Assembly: GCF_014698445.1 (NCBI RefSeq)
Contig: NZ_JACJSZ010000002.1
Location: forward strand, 1 to 64,000
Direction: 5' to 3'
From: Microcystis elabens FACHB-917
Lineage (GTDB): Bacteria > Cyanobacteriota > Cyanobacteriia > PCC-6307 > Cyanobiaceae
DNA length: 64,000 bases
Shown here piece by piece: positions 31,059 to 40,851 of this stretch. Position numbers and translations under genes: made by a program. The notes under the pieces are model-generated. The model ran no database searches. It was given only the letters and a program-made list of their open reading frames with translations, and was not told the DNA's origin. Each line of letters starts with the position of its first letter. Position 1 is the first letter of the stretch.

Positions 31059-31388
31059 ATGGTCGAGCGCCGGTCCATGGCGGCTTCCAGCTCCCTGTCC
31101 CCATCACCGTCCCTGGAGCGGCCCATGGTCCATCCACGCAGCGAGTTGTCTGAAAGGGAACTCGAGATCATCGAGCTGGTGGCCACCGGACTGACCAATC
31201 TGGAGATCGCTGGCCAGCTCACCATCAGCAAGCGCACCGTCGACAACCACGTCAGCAACATCTTCACCAAGACCGGCGCCAAGAACCGGGTGGCCCTGCT
31301 GAACTGGGCCATGGACCACGGCAAGATCTGCCGGGATGGTTTCAACTGCTGCGCCCTGCCCTCCGACGACGACGCCGAATCCGGCTGA
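31059..31388 (+). CDS. pedR: LuxR-type HTH regulator, PedR-like
   Basis: A 109-residue regulator without a receiver domain. It has a serine-rich N-terminus and one LuxR HTH, LSERELEIIELVATGLTNLE and ISKRTVDNHVSNIFTKTGAK. The C-terminal CRDGFNCCALP carries three cysteines. This layout matches PedR, which in Synechocystis senses photosynthetic electron transport through thioredoxin-controlled cysteines. An in-frame ATG at 31125 would drop the serine-rich tail, so the start is uncertain. Confidence 0.75.
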   Translation: MVERRSMAASSSLSPSPSLERPMVHPRSELSERELEIIELVATGLTNLEIAGQLTISKRTVDNHVSNIFTKTGAKNRVALLNWAMDHGKICRDGFNCCALPSDDDAESG

Positions 31389-31440
31389 CCGGCCTCTGCG
31401 AAGGCACGTCGCTGAAGGAGCGCCGCTGAAGGCACGCCGC

Positions 31441-32013
31441 TCAGGAGGCCAGGTCCAGCAGCGCCTGCCGGTCGGCCTGTGGCCACAGCGCCAGGGGACA
31501 CCGGGCCAGGGCGGCATTGCTGAGGTCGCGTCGGCCGGTGATCTCCCTGTCGCACCAGGCGGGAATGGCCACCGACTGGTCCGGGCGCTCCAGTTCCACC
31601 TCCGCCACCACCAGGGGGGCATTGGCACCCTCGAACACATCCAGGACCCAGTCGCCGCCGGCCAGATCCAGGTGGAAACGGGTCTTGCCGAGCCGATGGT
31701 CGCACCGTCCCAGCAGGGCCTCGGCATCGGCGGCAGGGATCGGGTATTCAAACTCCTGCCGCATCAGGGCCTCGCCGGCGGCCGGCGGCTGGCCTGTGTG
31801 CTCCAGCCCCAGCGGGCCCTCGCCGCCGGTCGGCAGCTTGAGGGTGAGCCAGGCGGCCACGGGACCCGCCGGGGGAAGGGCCAGCCGGACGCGCAGGGTC
31901 AGGCCCTCCCTGCCGCTGGCCAGATAGCCCTGACGGATCAGACTCTCGTCGAGGACATGGGGGCGCCACTGCTCACCGCTGACGAGGAAGCGGCGCTCGA
32001 TCTCCAGGGCCAT
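31441..32013 (-). CDS. CYTH-domain protein (triphosphate tunnel metalloenzyme)
   Basis: A 190-residue soluble CYTH protein. The N-terminal ALEIERRFLV is the EXEX(K/R) signature, followed by IRQGYLASGREGLTLRVRL and a C-terminal GDWVLDVFEGANAPLVVAEV. Bacterial members are often triphosphatases on inorganic triphosphate. The fifth signature residue is Arg where many have Lys. Follows nadK on the same strand by 17 bases, so probably cotranscribed. Confidence 0.85.
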   Translation of the reverse strand: MALEIERRFLVSGEQWRPHVLDESLIRQGYLASGREGLTLRVRLALPPAGPVAAWLTLKLPTGGEGPLGLEHTGQPPAAGEALMRQEFEYPIPAADAEALLGRCDHRLGKTRFHLDLAGGDWVLDVFEGANAPLVVAEVELERPDQSVAIPAWCDREITGRRDLSNAALARCPLALWPQADRQALLDLAS

Positions 32014-32030
32014 GGTTCAGGGTGGGCGGA

Positions 32031-33020
32031 TCAGTTGCGGGACGGTTCGCCGGCGGTGAGGCTGCCGGCCCAGTGAAGCTTGTGGGTGAGGGTGCTGTAG
32101 TACGAAGGGCTCTGCTCGAGCTGAAGCATCAGCACCGGATGGCGGCCCCGCTGCAGGACGCAGCGATCCCCCGGTTCCAGCACCGTGGCATGGGCCCCGT
32201 CCTTCCAGAGCTTCACCCGGCGGCTGGTCTCCCCCAGGGGCCACACCGACAGCCGGGATCCGGGCGGCACCACCACCGCCCGGCTGGAGAGGCTCATCGG
32301 GCAGATCGGCGTGACCACGATCGCTTCGATGCCCGGATGGAGGATCGGACCACCAGCCGCCATCGCATAGCCCGTGGAACCGGTGGGGGTGCCGATGATC
32401 AGGCCGTCCCCCCGGTACTGATCGACCACCTCGCCGTCGATCTCAAGTTCGAGGATGCAGGTGGGGGAGAGCTCGTCGAGGGCGGGGCGGAAATAGAAGT
32501 CGTTGAGGGCGGTATGGGGGCCATCCCCGACCCCGCCGAGGTCGCCGTCGGAGGCCCCGTCCCCCTCCTGGGGCACGCCGTCACCGCGGTCGACCCGGGC
32601 CTCCAGCATCATCCTGCGCTCGATGGCGAAGCGGTCATCCCGCAGCCGCTGCCAGAGGGTGTCGTCGGGGTCGTGGCCGCCGGCCTCCCCATGGCCATCG
32701 CCCTGCAGCCTGAGCAGGCGCCGCTCGTGGGTGAGGAAGCCCAGGTGGCCGCCGACGTTGAAACTGAGCAGCGGGACACCGTGGCTGGCCAGGTGGCGGC
32801 CGGCCGCCAGAACAGTGCCGTCGCCGCCGAGGACCACGGCGAGATCGGGCAGCTCCGCCTCGGTGGCCAGAAGTCCGGGGAAGGGGTTCAGGCCCAGTCC
32901 GCTGACGGCGGTGGTGACCGTGACCCCCTGGGAGCGCAGATCCTGGGCCCAGCGCCGGGCCTGGCGCTGGGCCGCCTGGCTGCCCTTGCGCAGGATCAGC
33001 CAGACCCTCTCAAGCTGCAT
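32031..33020 (-). CDS. nadK: NAD kinase
   Basis: A 329-residue kinase that makes NADP from NAD. The diagnostic GGDGT motif is in [19 protein letters not shown] (about 56-74); the second block is [20 protein letters not shown]. An insertion of about 25 acidic residues (near 135-165) is unusual and looks like a surface loop. Sits between the ndhAIGE cluster and the CYTH gene in one minus-strand run. Confidence 0.93.
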   Translation of the reverse strand: MQLERVWLILRKGSQAAQRQARRWAQDLRSQGVTVTTAVSGLGLNPFPGLLATEAELPDLAVVLGGDGTVLAAGRHLASHGVPLLSFNVGGHLGFLTHERRLLRLQGDGHGEAGGHDPDDTLWQRLRDDRFAIERRMMLEARVDRGDGVPQEGDGASDGDLGGVGDGPHTALNDFYFRPALDELSPTCILELEIDGEVVDQYRGDGLIIGTPTGSTGYAMAAGGPILHPGIEAIVVTPICPMSLSSRAVVVPPGSRLSVWPLGETSRRVKLWKDGAHATVLEPGDRCVLQRGRHPVLMLQLEQSPSYYSTLTHKLHWAGSLTAGEPSRN

Positions 33021-33047
33021 CGGCGCGGTGCAAGGGGGGTGACACCG

Positions 33048-33377
33048 CTACCAGCGCAGCAGGTTGAAACGCTCCATGTCGACGGTCTCGCGGTTGCGAT
33101 AAAGCGACAGCAGGATGGCCAGGCCGACGGCCGCCTCGGCCGCCGCGACGGTGATCACGAAGATCGCGAACACCTGGCCGCGGATCAGCTGCCCATCGAG
33201 GTAGTTGGAGAAGGCCATCAGGTTGATGTTGACGGCGTTGAGCATCAGCTCGATGCTCATCAGAACCCGCACGGCGTTGCGGCTGTTGATCAGGCCCCAG
33301 ACACCGATGCAGAACAGCAGCGCCGCAACGGCAAGAAAGCCCTCGAGGGGGATCGGGGAGGCGGCGTCGAAGATCAT
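33048..33377 (-). CDS. ndhE: NAD(P)H-quinone oxidoreductase subunit 4L (NdhE)
   Basis: A 109-residue membrane subunit (NuoK homologue) with three helices. The block [20 protein letters not shown] carries the conserved helix-2 glutamate, and [20 protein letters not shown] is helix 3. Last gene of ndhA-ndhI-ndhG-ndhE; its ATG overlaps the ndhG stop. Confidence 0.95.
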   Translation of the reverse strand: MIFDAASPIPLEGFLAVAALLFCIGVWGLINSRNAVRVLMSIELMLNAVNINLMAFSNYLDGQLIRGQVFAIFVITVAAAEAAVGLAILLSLYRNRETVDMERFNLLRW

Positions 33378-34000
33378 GGCTTGGTGAGCGGGGTGGGCGC
33401 GGAGGCGGACGTCTCGATCAGCAGGGGGGTGCGGTCCTTCTCGATCAGGCCCTGGTCGGCGGGCTCCCCGGTGATCACGTCGGTGCTGAAGACGTCGCGG
33501 CGGGCCAGGACGATGGCGCCGATCATCGCCATCAGCAGCAGCACCGAAGCCAGTTCAAAGGGCAGGAGATAGTCGGTGAAGAGGTGCTCACCCATCCGGA
33601 TGGTGGCCTCCTCGCCCACCGGCGTGGGGCCCGGCAGCGCCCACGGGGTGGTGAAGGCCACCCGCAGCAGCAGCACGAAGAGGCCGGCGCAGACGGCGCC
33701 GGACAGCAGCCGGCGGACCAGCAGGCCGGGGATCGCGGCGAGGGTCTCCTTTTTGTTCACGAGCATGATCGCGAACAGGATCAGGACATTGACCGCACCG
33801 ACGTAGACCAGGATCTGGGCGGCCGCGACGAAGCTGGCGTTGAGCAGAAGGTAGAGGCCGGCCACCGAGAGGAAGACGCCGCCGAGCAGGAAAGCGGAAT
33901 AGACGATGTTGGGCAGCAGGACGACGCCCAGGGCGCCGACGACCGTGGTGGCCGCAAGCACCAGGAAACAGATCTGCTGGGTGGTGGAAGCGATCGACAT
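33374..34000 (-). CDS. ndhG: NAD(P)H-quinone oxidoreductase subunit 6 (NdhG)
   Basis: A 208-residue membrane subunit (NuoJ homologue) with five helices. Conserved [20 protein letters not shown] and [11 protein letters not shown]. The ATG overlaps the ndhI stop by one base, and the gene overlaps ndhE. The C-terminus is a variable tail. Confidence 0.95.
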   Translation of the reverse strand: MSIASTTQQICFLVLAATTVVGALGVVLLPNIVYSAFLLGGVFLSVAGLYLLLNASFVAAAQILVYVGAVNVLILFAIMLVNKKETLAAIPGLLVRRLLSGAVCAGLFVLLLRVAFTTPWALPGPTPVGEEATIRMGEHLFTDYLLPFELASVLLLMAMIGAIVLARRDVFSTDVITGEPADQGLIEKDRTPLLIETSASAPTPLTKP

Positions 34001-34635
34001 CAGGACTCTGCGGTGCTGTCGGTGGGGAGGGTTTCCAGCACCTGGGACGGCAGCTGACCGGCCCGGGGCTCGCTGGCGGGCACCCCATGGGGATCGATGG
34101 CACCCTTGGGAAGGTAGGCCAGTTCCCGCAGGGCGAACACGGCCGGGTCGGAGGTGACGCTGGTGGGCAGGCGGCCGAGGGCGACATTGTCGTAGTTGAG
34201 GCTGTGCCGATCAAAGGCCGCCAGCTCGTACTCCTCGGTCATGGAAAGGCAGTTGGTGGGGCAGTACTCGACGCAGTTGCCGCAGAAGATGCACACCCCG
34301 AAATCGATCGAGTAGTTGCGCAGCTCCTTCTTCTTGGTGGCCTTATTCATCACCCAGTCCACCACGGGCAGATTGATGGGGCACACCCGCACGCACACCT
34401 CGCAGGAGATGCACTTGTCGAGCTCGTAGTGAATCCGCCCCCGGTACCGCTCGGAGGGGATCAGCTTCTCGTAGGGGTACTGGACCGTGATCGGCCGCCG
34501 GCGCAGGTGATCGAAGGTGACCGCCAGCCCCTGGGTCATCGTCTGGGCCGCGCTCACCGCCTCGCGGGTGTAGTCACCGACTTGCTTGAGAAACCCGAAC
34601 ATGGCTGGGGCGTGGGGGTACGGGATGGGAACCAT
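34000..34635 (-). CDS. ndhI: NAD(P)H-quinone oxidoreductase subunit I (NdhI)
   Basis: A 211-residue ferredoxin-like subunit with two 4Fe-4S sites: [12 protein letters not shown] (about 63-74) and [12 protein letters not shown] (about 102-113). It connects the membrane arm to the peripheral arm. The ATG at 34635 could be preceded by the true start slightly downstream (MFGFLKQV), since the first dozen residues are variable. Confidence 0.95.
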   Translation of the reverse strand: MVPIPYPHAPAMFGFLKQVGDYTREAVSAAQTMTQGLAVTFDHLRRRPITVQYPYEKLIPSERYRGRIHYELDKCISCEVCVRVCPINLPVVDWVMNKATKKKELRNYSIDFGVCIFCGNCVEYCPTNCLSMTEEYELAAFDRHSLNYDNVALGRLPTSVTSDPAVFALRELAYLPKGAIDPHGVPASEPRAGQLPSQVLETLPTDSTAES

Positions 34636-34678
34636 GATGGCCCCGGGCGGGGCGTCCTGTTGGTATCCGGAGAACGGC

Positions 34679-35830
34679 TCAGCCGCCGAAGGCGACCGGG
34701 AAGGCCAGCTTGAGACCGGCGGTGACCAGGAGGTTGACCAGGGCGATGGGCAGCAGGAACTTCCAGCCCAGATCCAGCAGCTGGTCGATCCGCACCCGAG
34801 GGGTGGTCCAGCGCAGCAGGATCGCGAAGAACACCAGCAGGTAGGCCTTGAGGATCGTGCTGACGATGCCGATCGAGCCGGTGATCACCTGGACCAGGGG
34901 GGCGTCAGGGGAAAGGCCCAGCCAGCCGGTGATCCACTCGACGGGCAGGGGGAAGCTCCACCCCCCCAGGTAGAGCACCGATACCAGCAGGGCCGAGAGC
35001 ACCAGGTTGATGTAGCTGCCCAGATAGAAGAGCGCGAACTTCATGCCGGCGTACTCGGTCTGGTAGCCGGCCACCAGCTCCTCCTCCGCCTCCGGCAGGT
35101 CGAAGGGCAGGCGCTCGCACTCGGCCAGGGCGCAGATCCAGAAGATCACGAAGCCCACCGGCTGGCGCCAGATGTTCCAGCTGAAGATGCCGGCCCCGGT
35201 CTGCTGGGAGACGATATCGACGGTGCTGAGCGAGTTGCTCATCATCACGACCGCCAGCACCGCCAGGGCCAGGGGGATCTCGTAGCTGATCGACTGGGCC
35301 GCGGCCCTCAGCCCGCCCAGGAGCGAGTACTTGTTGTTGCTGGAGTAGCCGCTCATCAGCAGGCCGATGGGCTGGATGCTGCTCAGGGCGATCCACAGGA
35401 AGATGCCCACCCCCACGTTGCTGATCAGGAGGTTCTGGCCGAAGGGCACCACCAGCCAGGAGAGGATCACGGGCACCACCACCAGCACGGGGCCGAGGCT
35501 GAACAGCAGGGCATCGGCCCGGGCCGGGATGATGTCCTCCTTGAACACCAGCTTGAGACCGTCGGCCAGGGGCTGCAGCACCCCCAGGGCGCCGGCGTAC
35601 TCAGGGCCGATGCGCTGCTGCACCGCCGCCGAGATCTTGCGTTCGAGCCAGACGCTCACCAGCACCCCGACGACGGCCCCCACCAGCACCAGCACCATGG
35701 GCAGGGGCAGCCACAGCAGCCGGGCCGCCGCGGGGGTGAGACCCATGGCCTGGGCGAGGTCAAGGAAGCTCGACTGGAGATCGAGTCCGGGGGGAGCGAT
35801 GGCGGCACCCAGCAGGCCAGTGGACAGCAT
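34679..35830 (-). CDS. ndhA: NAD(P)H-quinone oxidoreductase subunit 1 (NdhA)
   Basis: A 383-residue membrane subunit (NuoH homologue) with eight or more helices, near the quinone site. Conserved [20 protein letters not shown] and [20 protein letters not shown]. First gene of the ndhAIGE operon; 44 bases separate it from ndhI. The gltA gene lies 51 bases upstream on the same strand. Confidence 0.95.
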   Translation of the reverse strand: MLSTGLLGAAIAPPGLDLQSSFLDLAQAMGLTPAAARLLWLPLPMVLVLVGAVVGVLVSVWLERKISAAVQQRIGPEYAGALGVLQPLADGLKLVFKEDIIPARADALLFSLGPVLVVVPVILSWLVVPFGQNLLISNVGVGIFLWIALSSIQPIGLLMSGYSSNNKYSLLGGLRAAAQSISYEIPLALAVLAVVMMSNSLSTVDIVSQQTGAGIFSWNIWRQPVGFVIFWICALAECERLPFDLPEAEEELVAGYQTEYAGMKFALFYLGSYINLVLSALLVSVLYLGGWSFPLPVEWITGWLGLSPDAPLVQVITGSIGIVSTILKAYLLVFFAILLRWTTPRVRIDQLLDLGWKFLLPIALVNLLVTAGLKLAFPVAFGG

Positions 35831-35881
35831 CAGAGAACTCCGTTGCGAGGGAACCTAGGGGGAAACGGGTCAGCCAGTGAC

Positions 35882-37117
35882 TCAGCCAGGAACCGGACGG
35901 CTTTCCAGGGGAAGCCAGCCCCGTTCGGCGGGGCCGGTGTAGATCTGCGAGGGTCGGTAGATGCGGTTCGCACCCAGTTGTTCCTTCCAGTGGGCCAGCC
36001 ATCCTGCCGTACGGGCGATGGCGAAGATGGGGGTGAAGAGGTCGCGGGGAATACCGAGCTTCCGGTAGACGAGACCGGAGTAGAAGTCGACGTTGGGGTA
36101 GATGCCCTTCGGCCCCAGGCGCCGGCCGGCCACCTCCTCCAGCTTCAGGGCCACGTCGTACATGGCGTCGTGGCCGAACCGCTGGAACAGCTCTTCGGCC
36201 AGACCCTGCAGGATCACGGCGCGGGGATCCTTGACGCGGTACTCACGGTGGCCGAAGCCCATGATCTTCTGCTTCTGGGCGATGGCCCGGTCGAGCCAGG
36301 GCTCAACCTGGTCGATGCTGCCGATCTGGTCGAGCATGTCGAGCACATCCTCGTTGGCGCCGCCGTGCAGGGGGCCGGCCAGGGTGCCCACCGCCGAGGC
36401 CACCACCGCGTAGGGGTCGGTGAGGGTGCTGGCCGTCACCCTGGCGCTGAAGGTGCTGGCGTTGAGGCTGTGCTCGGCATGGAGGATCAGGCAGGCGTCG
36501 AAGATCCGAGCCGCCAGGGGATCTGGCTCCCGCTCGGTGAGCATGTAGAGGAAGTTGGCCGAGTAGGCCAGGTCGTCGCGGGGCTGGATCGGATCCTGGC
36601 CCTTCCGGATCAGCTGGAAGGCCGCCACCATCGTGGGGATCTTGGCGATCAGCCGCACCACCGCATCGACGATGTATTGGGGGTCGTACAGGGCGCGGCG
36701 GGAATAGAACAGCCCCAGGGACGCCGCGCTGGCCTGGAGGGCATCCATCGGATGGCCCGTGGCCGGGAAACACTTCATCATGTCGCGGATGCGGAAGCTG
36801 AGCCGCCGGTGCATCTGCACCTCCTGCTCGAACTCCCTCAGCTGAAAGATGGTGGGCAGCTCCCCCCAGATGAGCAGGTAGGCGGTCTCCAGGAAGCTGC
36901 TGTGGCTCGCCAGCTGCTCGATCGGGTAGCCCCGGTAGGTGAGCAGGCCCCGCTGGCCTTCGATGTCGCACACGGCTGACTGCGTGGCCGGCACCCCCTC
37001 CAGGCCGGGGCGGAACGTCGGTGAGGCCGGCTCCGACGCCGTGGCGGGCGCCGGGGGCGATGGAGGGGAAGGGGTGCCCTGAGGGTCGTTGGCTTTTGGG
37101 GTGCGCACCGCCGCCAT
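35882..37117 (-). CDS. gltA: Citrate synthase
   Basis: A 411-residue citrate synthase (oxaloacetate + acetyl-CoA). Catalytic residues: His in AEHSLNASTFSAR, His in IMGFGHREYRVKDPRA, and Asp in NVDFYSG. The active-site HGGANEDV is also clear. The first 45 residues are a Pro/Ser/Ala-rich tail. I chose the ATG at 37117, since the open frame further upstream gives non-family sequence. In cyanobacteria it feeds the oxidative branch toward 2-oxoglutarate. Confidence 0.95.
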   Translation of the reverse strand: MAAVRTPKANDPQGTPSPPSPPAPATASEPASPTFRPGLEGVPATQSAVCDIEGQRGLLTYRGYPIEQLASHSSFLETAYLLIWGELPTIFQLREFEQEVQMHRRLSFRIRDMMKCFPATGHPMDALQASAASLGLFYSRRALYDPQYIVDAVVRLIAKIPTMVAAFQLIRKGQDPIQPRDDLAYSANFLYMLTEREPDPLAARIFDACLILHAEHSLNASTFSARVTASTLTDPYAVVASAVGTLAGPLHGGANEDVLDMLDQIGSIDQVEPWLDRAIAQKQKIMGFGHREYRVKDPRAVILQGLAEELFQRFGHDAMYDVALKLEEVAGRRLGPKGIYPNVDFYSGLVYRKLGIPRDLFTPIFAIARTAGWLAHWKEQLGANRIYRPSQIYTGPAERGWLPLESRPVPG

Positions 37118-37139
37118 GCCGAATCCTATGGATGGAACG

Positions 37140-37145
37140 AACTTA
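37140..37145 (-). promoter_or_regulatory. Possible -10 box upstream of gltA
   Basis: TAAGTT read on the minus strand fits TANNNT, 22 bases before the gltA ATG. Confidence 0.3.
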
Positions 37146-37185
37146 GGCGCAGCAACCGGCTGCTGCCGTAGCGCCGGCTGCCGGC

Positions 37186-37716
37186 TCAGGGTCGCGGCAG
37201 CCAGAGCCTGGGCCCCACCAGCCATTCAAGGCGGGCGGTGCCGGCGAGCGGTGCCCCGACCGGCCCTGGGCTCAGGCGCAGCAGGGCCAGGCCCGCCTTG
37301 CGCAGGGCGATGGCTCCGGGCGGCGCCCCCAGAAGGCGGGACGCCAGCAGCCCCAGATCCGGTTCATGGCCCACCAGCAAAACGCGGCAGGGTGCCGCCT
37401 CGCCCCCTTCCACCCGGGTCAGCCAGGCCGGCAGCAGCGGCAGGGGGTCACCCCCCGGCTCCAGGGCCTGGGCCAGTTCCAGGGTCCGGGCCAGCCCGGC
37501 TTCACAGGCGAGCTCCCCTGTCTGCCGGGCCCGGACCAGGGGGCTGGAGAGCAGGCGGTCGGCCCGCAGCCCCAGACCGGCGGCTCGCTCCAGCACGGCC
37601 CGGGTGCGGGACCGGCCGGCGGCGGTGAGTTCCCGCTCGGCGTCGAGGCGGTCGGGGCTGCGCTCCTCGGCGATGCCGTGGCGCAGCAGCAACAGTTCCC
37701 AGGGCGGCGACGCCAT
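37186..37716 (-). CDS. SixA-like histidine phosphatase
   Basis: A 176-residue member of the histidine phosphatase branch. The catalytic motif is LLLLRHGIAEE (His about 13), and the second His is in LLVGHEPDLGLLA. SixA in E. coli dephosphorylates phosphohistidine; the substrate here is unknown. The ATG at 37716 lies just before the conserved motif. It follows the DUF3352 gene by 2 bases and is probably cotranscribed with it. Confidence 0.86.
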   Translation of the reverse strand: MASPPWELLLLRHGIAEERSPDRLDAERELTAAGRSRTRAVLERAAGLGLRADRLLSSPLVRARQTGELACEAGLARTLELAQALEPGGDPLPLLPAWLTRVEGGEAAPCRVLLVGHEPDLGLLASRLLGAPPGAIALRKAGLALLRLSPGPVGAPLAGTARLEWLVGPRLWLPRP

Positions 37717-37718
37717 GG

Positions 37719-39332
37719 TCAGGCGTCCCCGAAATCGAGTCGGGCCTCCACCGCCAGCACCCCGGACTCCCCGGTCAGGGCCAGAACCATCCCAGTCACC
37801 GGGTCGCTGAGGGGGCCGCCGGCCAGGGCGGTGAGGCGCTGCCACGGCTGCCAGGAGGCCAGCAGCTCGCGGGACCGGGGACCATCGAGGGTCCACTGCA
37901 GGGCCGCCTCCGGGGTTGCGAGGCCCTCCAGCGGGTCCTGGGGACGGGCCCCGCCCTTCGGCCCGGGGCCGTCGAGGCTCTCCAGCTGCCCCAGGGTCTC
38001 CCCCCACCAGGCCTGGTCGCCCCGCTGCCAGCGCCAGCCCAGCAGGGGGGCCTGGAGCTGCTCGGCCCTGCCGTCGCGACGACGGGCACCGGGCCGCAGC
38101 CGCGTCCAGACCCGCAGCGCGCGGCCGTCCACCTCCAGGGGAGCGGCGATCAGGCCATCGGCCGTCAAGGCGGCCTCGACGGCCGCCGCCTCCGGACGGT
38201 CGGATGCCGTGCCCAGCAGCCAGCGGCCACCGCTGGTGGCGGCCAGCAGGGGCCCCCCGTCGGATCCCACCACCAGGGCGGGGAGGGGCCCTGCCTCCCC
38301 GGCCCCCACCGCCATGCGGCTGAGCAGCGGCTTCAGGAGGGGAATGGCGGCGATGGCGGCGGGATCCTGCACCAGGGCGAGGCTGGAGGCGGGGCGGTGC
38401 AGGGCCGTCCGCAGGGCCCGACCCAGCCCGCCGTCGGCGCCGACCTCCGGCAGCGACGTCTGCGGCGGCAGCGGCAGCAGGCCCGACAGCCGCAGGCTGC
38501 GGCCATCGGGCCGCAGGGCCAGGAGCAGCCCGCCGGGCCGCTGGTCGGCCGGAGCCGGCAGGGGCAGCCCCAGCCAGCGCTCCAGGGCCTCCGGGGCCGC
38601 CTGCACCAGCGCAGCGCCGGTGCCCAGTCGCCGCAGCCCCTCCTGGAAGCCGGCCTGGCCGGCCTGGTTGAGCTCGTCGATCTGGGACACGTCGAGGGCC
38701 TGCTCCAGCACCCCCCGACCCGAGGCGATGAGGACGAGGTCGTCATCCACCAGGGCCGTGGCCAGCGGCGCCGGCGTCCGGCCCAGCAGGGCCCCCCGGC
38801 CGCTGATCAGCCCCAGGCCCCGGTAGGTGCTGATCTGGAGATCCGTGCCCGCCAGGCTGCGGGTCTGCCAGAACCGCTGCAGAAAGCGACGGGCGCCGCC
38901 GTTGTCCCGGCTGCCCAGGGCCAGCAGCCAGCCCCCCCGCCGGGGGCCGCCCCCCCCACTGCCGGCGTCCGCCTCGAACAGGGCCAGGCCCACCGGCGAC
39001 GCCAGCCAGGAGCTCAGCTCGGTGTCGTAGTCGAGACCGGCCGCAGCGAAGGCGCCGTCCCGCAGCCGGCCGACCGCATCCGCCGCCTGGCGTCGCTGGC
39101 GGGGCGGGGCGACGGCCCTGGCGTAGTCGAGGGGCTGGTCGCCGTCGGTGAACAGGTGGAGGCTCAAGGGAGCATCCCTTGGCACGAACCGGGCCGCCCG
39201 CGGTACCACCAGAGGCAGCCGCTGGAGACGCAGGGCACTGCGCTGCCACACCAGCCACCAGCCACCGAGCCCCAGACCGAACACCACCAGCGCCAGGGCC
39301 AGCAGCACCGCCAGGAATGGGCGGGCCTTCAT
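37719..39332 (-). CDS. DUF3352 membrane-anchored protein
   Basis: A 537-residue protein with an N-terminal signal anchor (AVLLALALVVFGLGLGGWWL), then a long soluble region with FVPRDAPLSLHLFTDGDQP. The FVP motif and layout match DUF3352, a cyanobacterial family without known function. Probably exported or facing the periplasm. Very rich in Leu, Ala and Gly. Adjacent to the SixA-like gene. Confidence 0.82.
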   Translation of the reverse strand: MKARPFLAVLLALALVVFGLGLGGWWLVWQRSALRLQRLPLVVPRAARFVPRDAPLSLHLFTDGDQPLDYARAVAPPRQRRQAADAVGRLRDGAFAAAGLDYDTELSSWLASPVGLALFEADAGSGGGGPRRGGWLLALGSRDNGGARRFLQRFWQTRSLAGTDLQISTYRGLGLISGRGALLGRTPAPLATALVDDDLVLIASGRGVLEQALDVSQIDELNQAGQAGFQEGLRRLGTGAALVQAAPEALERWLGLPLPAPADQRPGGLLLALRPDGRSLRLSGLLPLPPQTSLPEVGADGGLGRALRTALHRPASSLALVQDPAAIAAIPLLKPLLSRMAVGAGEAGPLPALVVGSDGGPLLAATSGGRWLLGTASDRPEAAAVEAALTADGLIAAPLEVDGRALRVWTRLRPGARRRDGRAEQLQAPLLGWRWQRGDQAWWGETLGQLESLDGPGPKGGARPQDPLEGLATPEAALQWTLDGPRSRELLASWQPWQRLTALAGGPLSDPVTGMVLALTGESGVLAVEARLDFGDA

Positions 39333-39386
39333 GCGTTCTCAGCAGGATGGGACCATCCTGACGCCACTCCCCCTCCGACGCCCGCC

Positions 39387-39749
39387 ATGGACGAGCCGCC
39401 CCCCCCGGGCACACCCCGCAGCCTCTCCGCCCCGGAGCTGCAACGGCGCCTGGCGGAAGGGGAACCGCTCCTGATCGTGGACGTGCGGGAGGACCGGGAG
39501 CTCGAGGAGGCGCGCCTGCCCCACCCGGTGCTGCATCTGCCCCTGAGCCGCTCCGGTGAATGGATCCCGGAGCTGAACACCCTGCTCGACCGGCAACGGG
39601 CGGTGGTGGTGCTCTGCCATGCCGGCATCCGCAGCTGGCACTTCGCCTGCTGGCTGATGCAGGAGCAGGGCTACGGCGAGGTCTGGAACCTGCAGGGGGG
39701 AATCGACGCCTGGAGCCGGGAGGTGGATCCCCGGGTTCCCCGTTACTGA
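39387..39749 (+). CDS. Rhodanese-domain protein
   Basis: A 120-residue single-domain rhodanese. The conserved LLIVDVREDRELEEARLP is followed by the active-site loop VVLCHAGIRS (Cys about 77, then Arg six later), and NLQGGIDAWSREVDP. Single-domain rhodaneses move sulfane sulfur. Divergent from the DUF3352 gene and upstream of hrcA. Confidence 0.88.
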   Translation: MDEPPPPGTPRSLSAPELQRRLAEGEPLLIVDVREDRELEEARLPHPVLHLPLSRSGEWIPELNTLLDRQRAVVVLCHAGIRSWHFACWLMQEQGYGEVWNLQGGIDAWSREVDPRVPRY

Positions 39750-39802
39750 CTCGCCGTTACGGGCTCCCCATCCCGGGCCGCCTGTGGTCGCACCGCACCT
39801 GC

Positions 39803-39840
39803 GCTTTTCTGTCTATCTTTTACGCTTTTCTTCTCTCTCC
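39803..39840 (+). promoter_or_regulatory. Pyrimidine-rich leader upstream of hrcA
   Basis: Almost all of these 38 bases before the presumed TTG start are C or T, with several CTTTT and TCTC blocks. The tract contrasts with the GC-rich surroundings and there is no purine-rich ribosome site. It may be an unstructured translation leader or an RNA-protein site. Confidence 0.35.
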
Positions 39841-40851
39841 TTGGACACCCTGCCGCGCCGACAACAGGAGGTGCTCCGGGCCACGGTGCGGCACTACGTG
39901 GACACCGTCGAACCCGTGGGCAGCCACACGCTGGTGCGGCGTTTCGGGCTGCCGGCCAGCCCGGCCACGGTGCGGACGGCCATGGGGGCCCTGGAGCAGC
40001 GGGGCCTGCTGACCCAGCCCCACACCTCCGCCGGGCGGATCCCCAGCCAGCGCGGCTACCGGCTCTACGTCGATCAGCTGCTGCCGGCCCCGGGAGCCGC
40101 CGCCCTGCAGCTGGAGCGGGAGCTGGCCGGCCTCAGCCTGCAGTGGGCCGCCCTCGATGATCTGCTGTGGCATCTGGCCCGCCGACTCGCCGATCTCACC
40201 GGCCTGCTGAGCCTGATCACCCGCCCCCAGCGCCCCAGTCCCCTGCTGCAAGCGGTGCGCCTCGTGCCCAGCGGCGACCGGCTGCTGGTGTTTCTCGTCC
40301 AGGGTCCCGGCTTCAGCACCAGCCTCAATCTCCGCCTCGGCGCCGGCATGGAAGAGGAGCTGCCGATCCTGGAGCGCTGGAGCAACCAGCAGCTCCGGGC
40401 CGGCGGCAGCGGCCGCATACCCTGGGAACGGCTGCCAGCGGAACTGCGCCGCAGCGGTGGCCTGCTGCGCCAGGCCCTCGACAGCCACGCCCGCATCCGC
40501 AGCGTGGAGCTCGATGCGGTGGTGGCCGCCGGGCTGGGTGGACTGCTGGGGCAGCCCGAATTCCGCCACAGCTCCAGCCTGCTGCCGGTGGTGCAGCTGG
40601 TGGAGCATGGCCCCCGCGCCCTGCTCGGCCTCACCGACAATCACGACCCGGTCGCGACCGAAGCGATCTGGATCGGCACCGAGCATCCCCATGCGGCCCT
40701 CGGCCAGTGCGCGGTGGTGCAGGCCACCTACCGCACGGGGCACGGCGGCCGCGGCCAGGTGGGCCTGGTGGGTCCGATGCGGATGGCCTACGCCACCGCC
40801 CGTGCGGCGGTTCAGTCGGTGGCCTCGATCCTGGAGAGGCTGCTGAGCTGA
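39841..40851 (+). CDS. hrcA: Heat-inducible transcription repressor HrcA
   Basis: A 336-residue repressor of chaperone genes that normally binds CIRCE elements. It starts LDTLPRRQQEVLRATVRHYV, with the winged helix LPASPATVRTAMGALEQRGL followed by TSAGRIPSQRGYRLYVDQLL. The C-terminal GPMRMAYATARAAVQSVASI is typical. The frame is open to a GTG at 39784, but that adds a translated pyrimidine tract; the TTG at 39841 gives the family start. No CIRCE is visible at its own promoter. Confidence 0.9.
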   Translation: MDTLPRRQQEVLRATVRHYVDTVEPVGSHTLVRRFGLPASPATVRTAMGALEQRGLLTQPHTSAGRIPSQRGYRLYVDQLLPAPGAAALQLERELAGLSLQWAALDDLLWHLARRLADLTGLLSLITRPQRPSPLLQAVRLVPSGDRLLVFLVQGPGFSTSLNLRLGAGMEEELPILERWSNQQLRAGGSGRIPWERLPAELRRSGGLLRQALDSHARIRSVELDAVVAAGLGGLLGQPEFRHSSSLLPVVQLVEHGPRALLGLTDNHDPVATEAIWIGTEHPHAALGQCAVVQATYRTGHGGRGQVGLVGPMRMAYATARAAVQSVASILERLLS

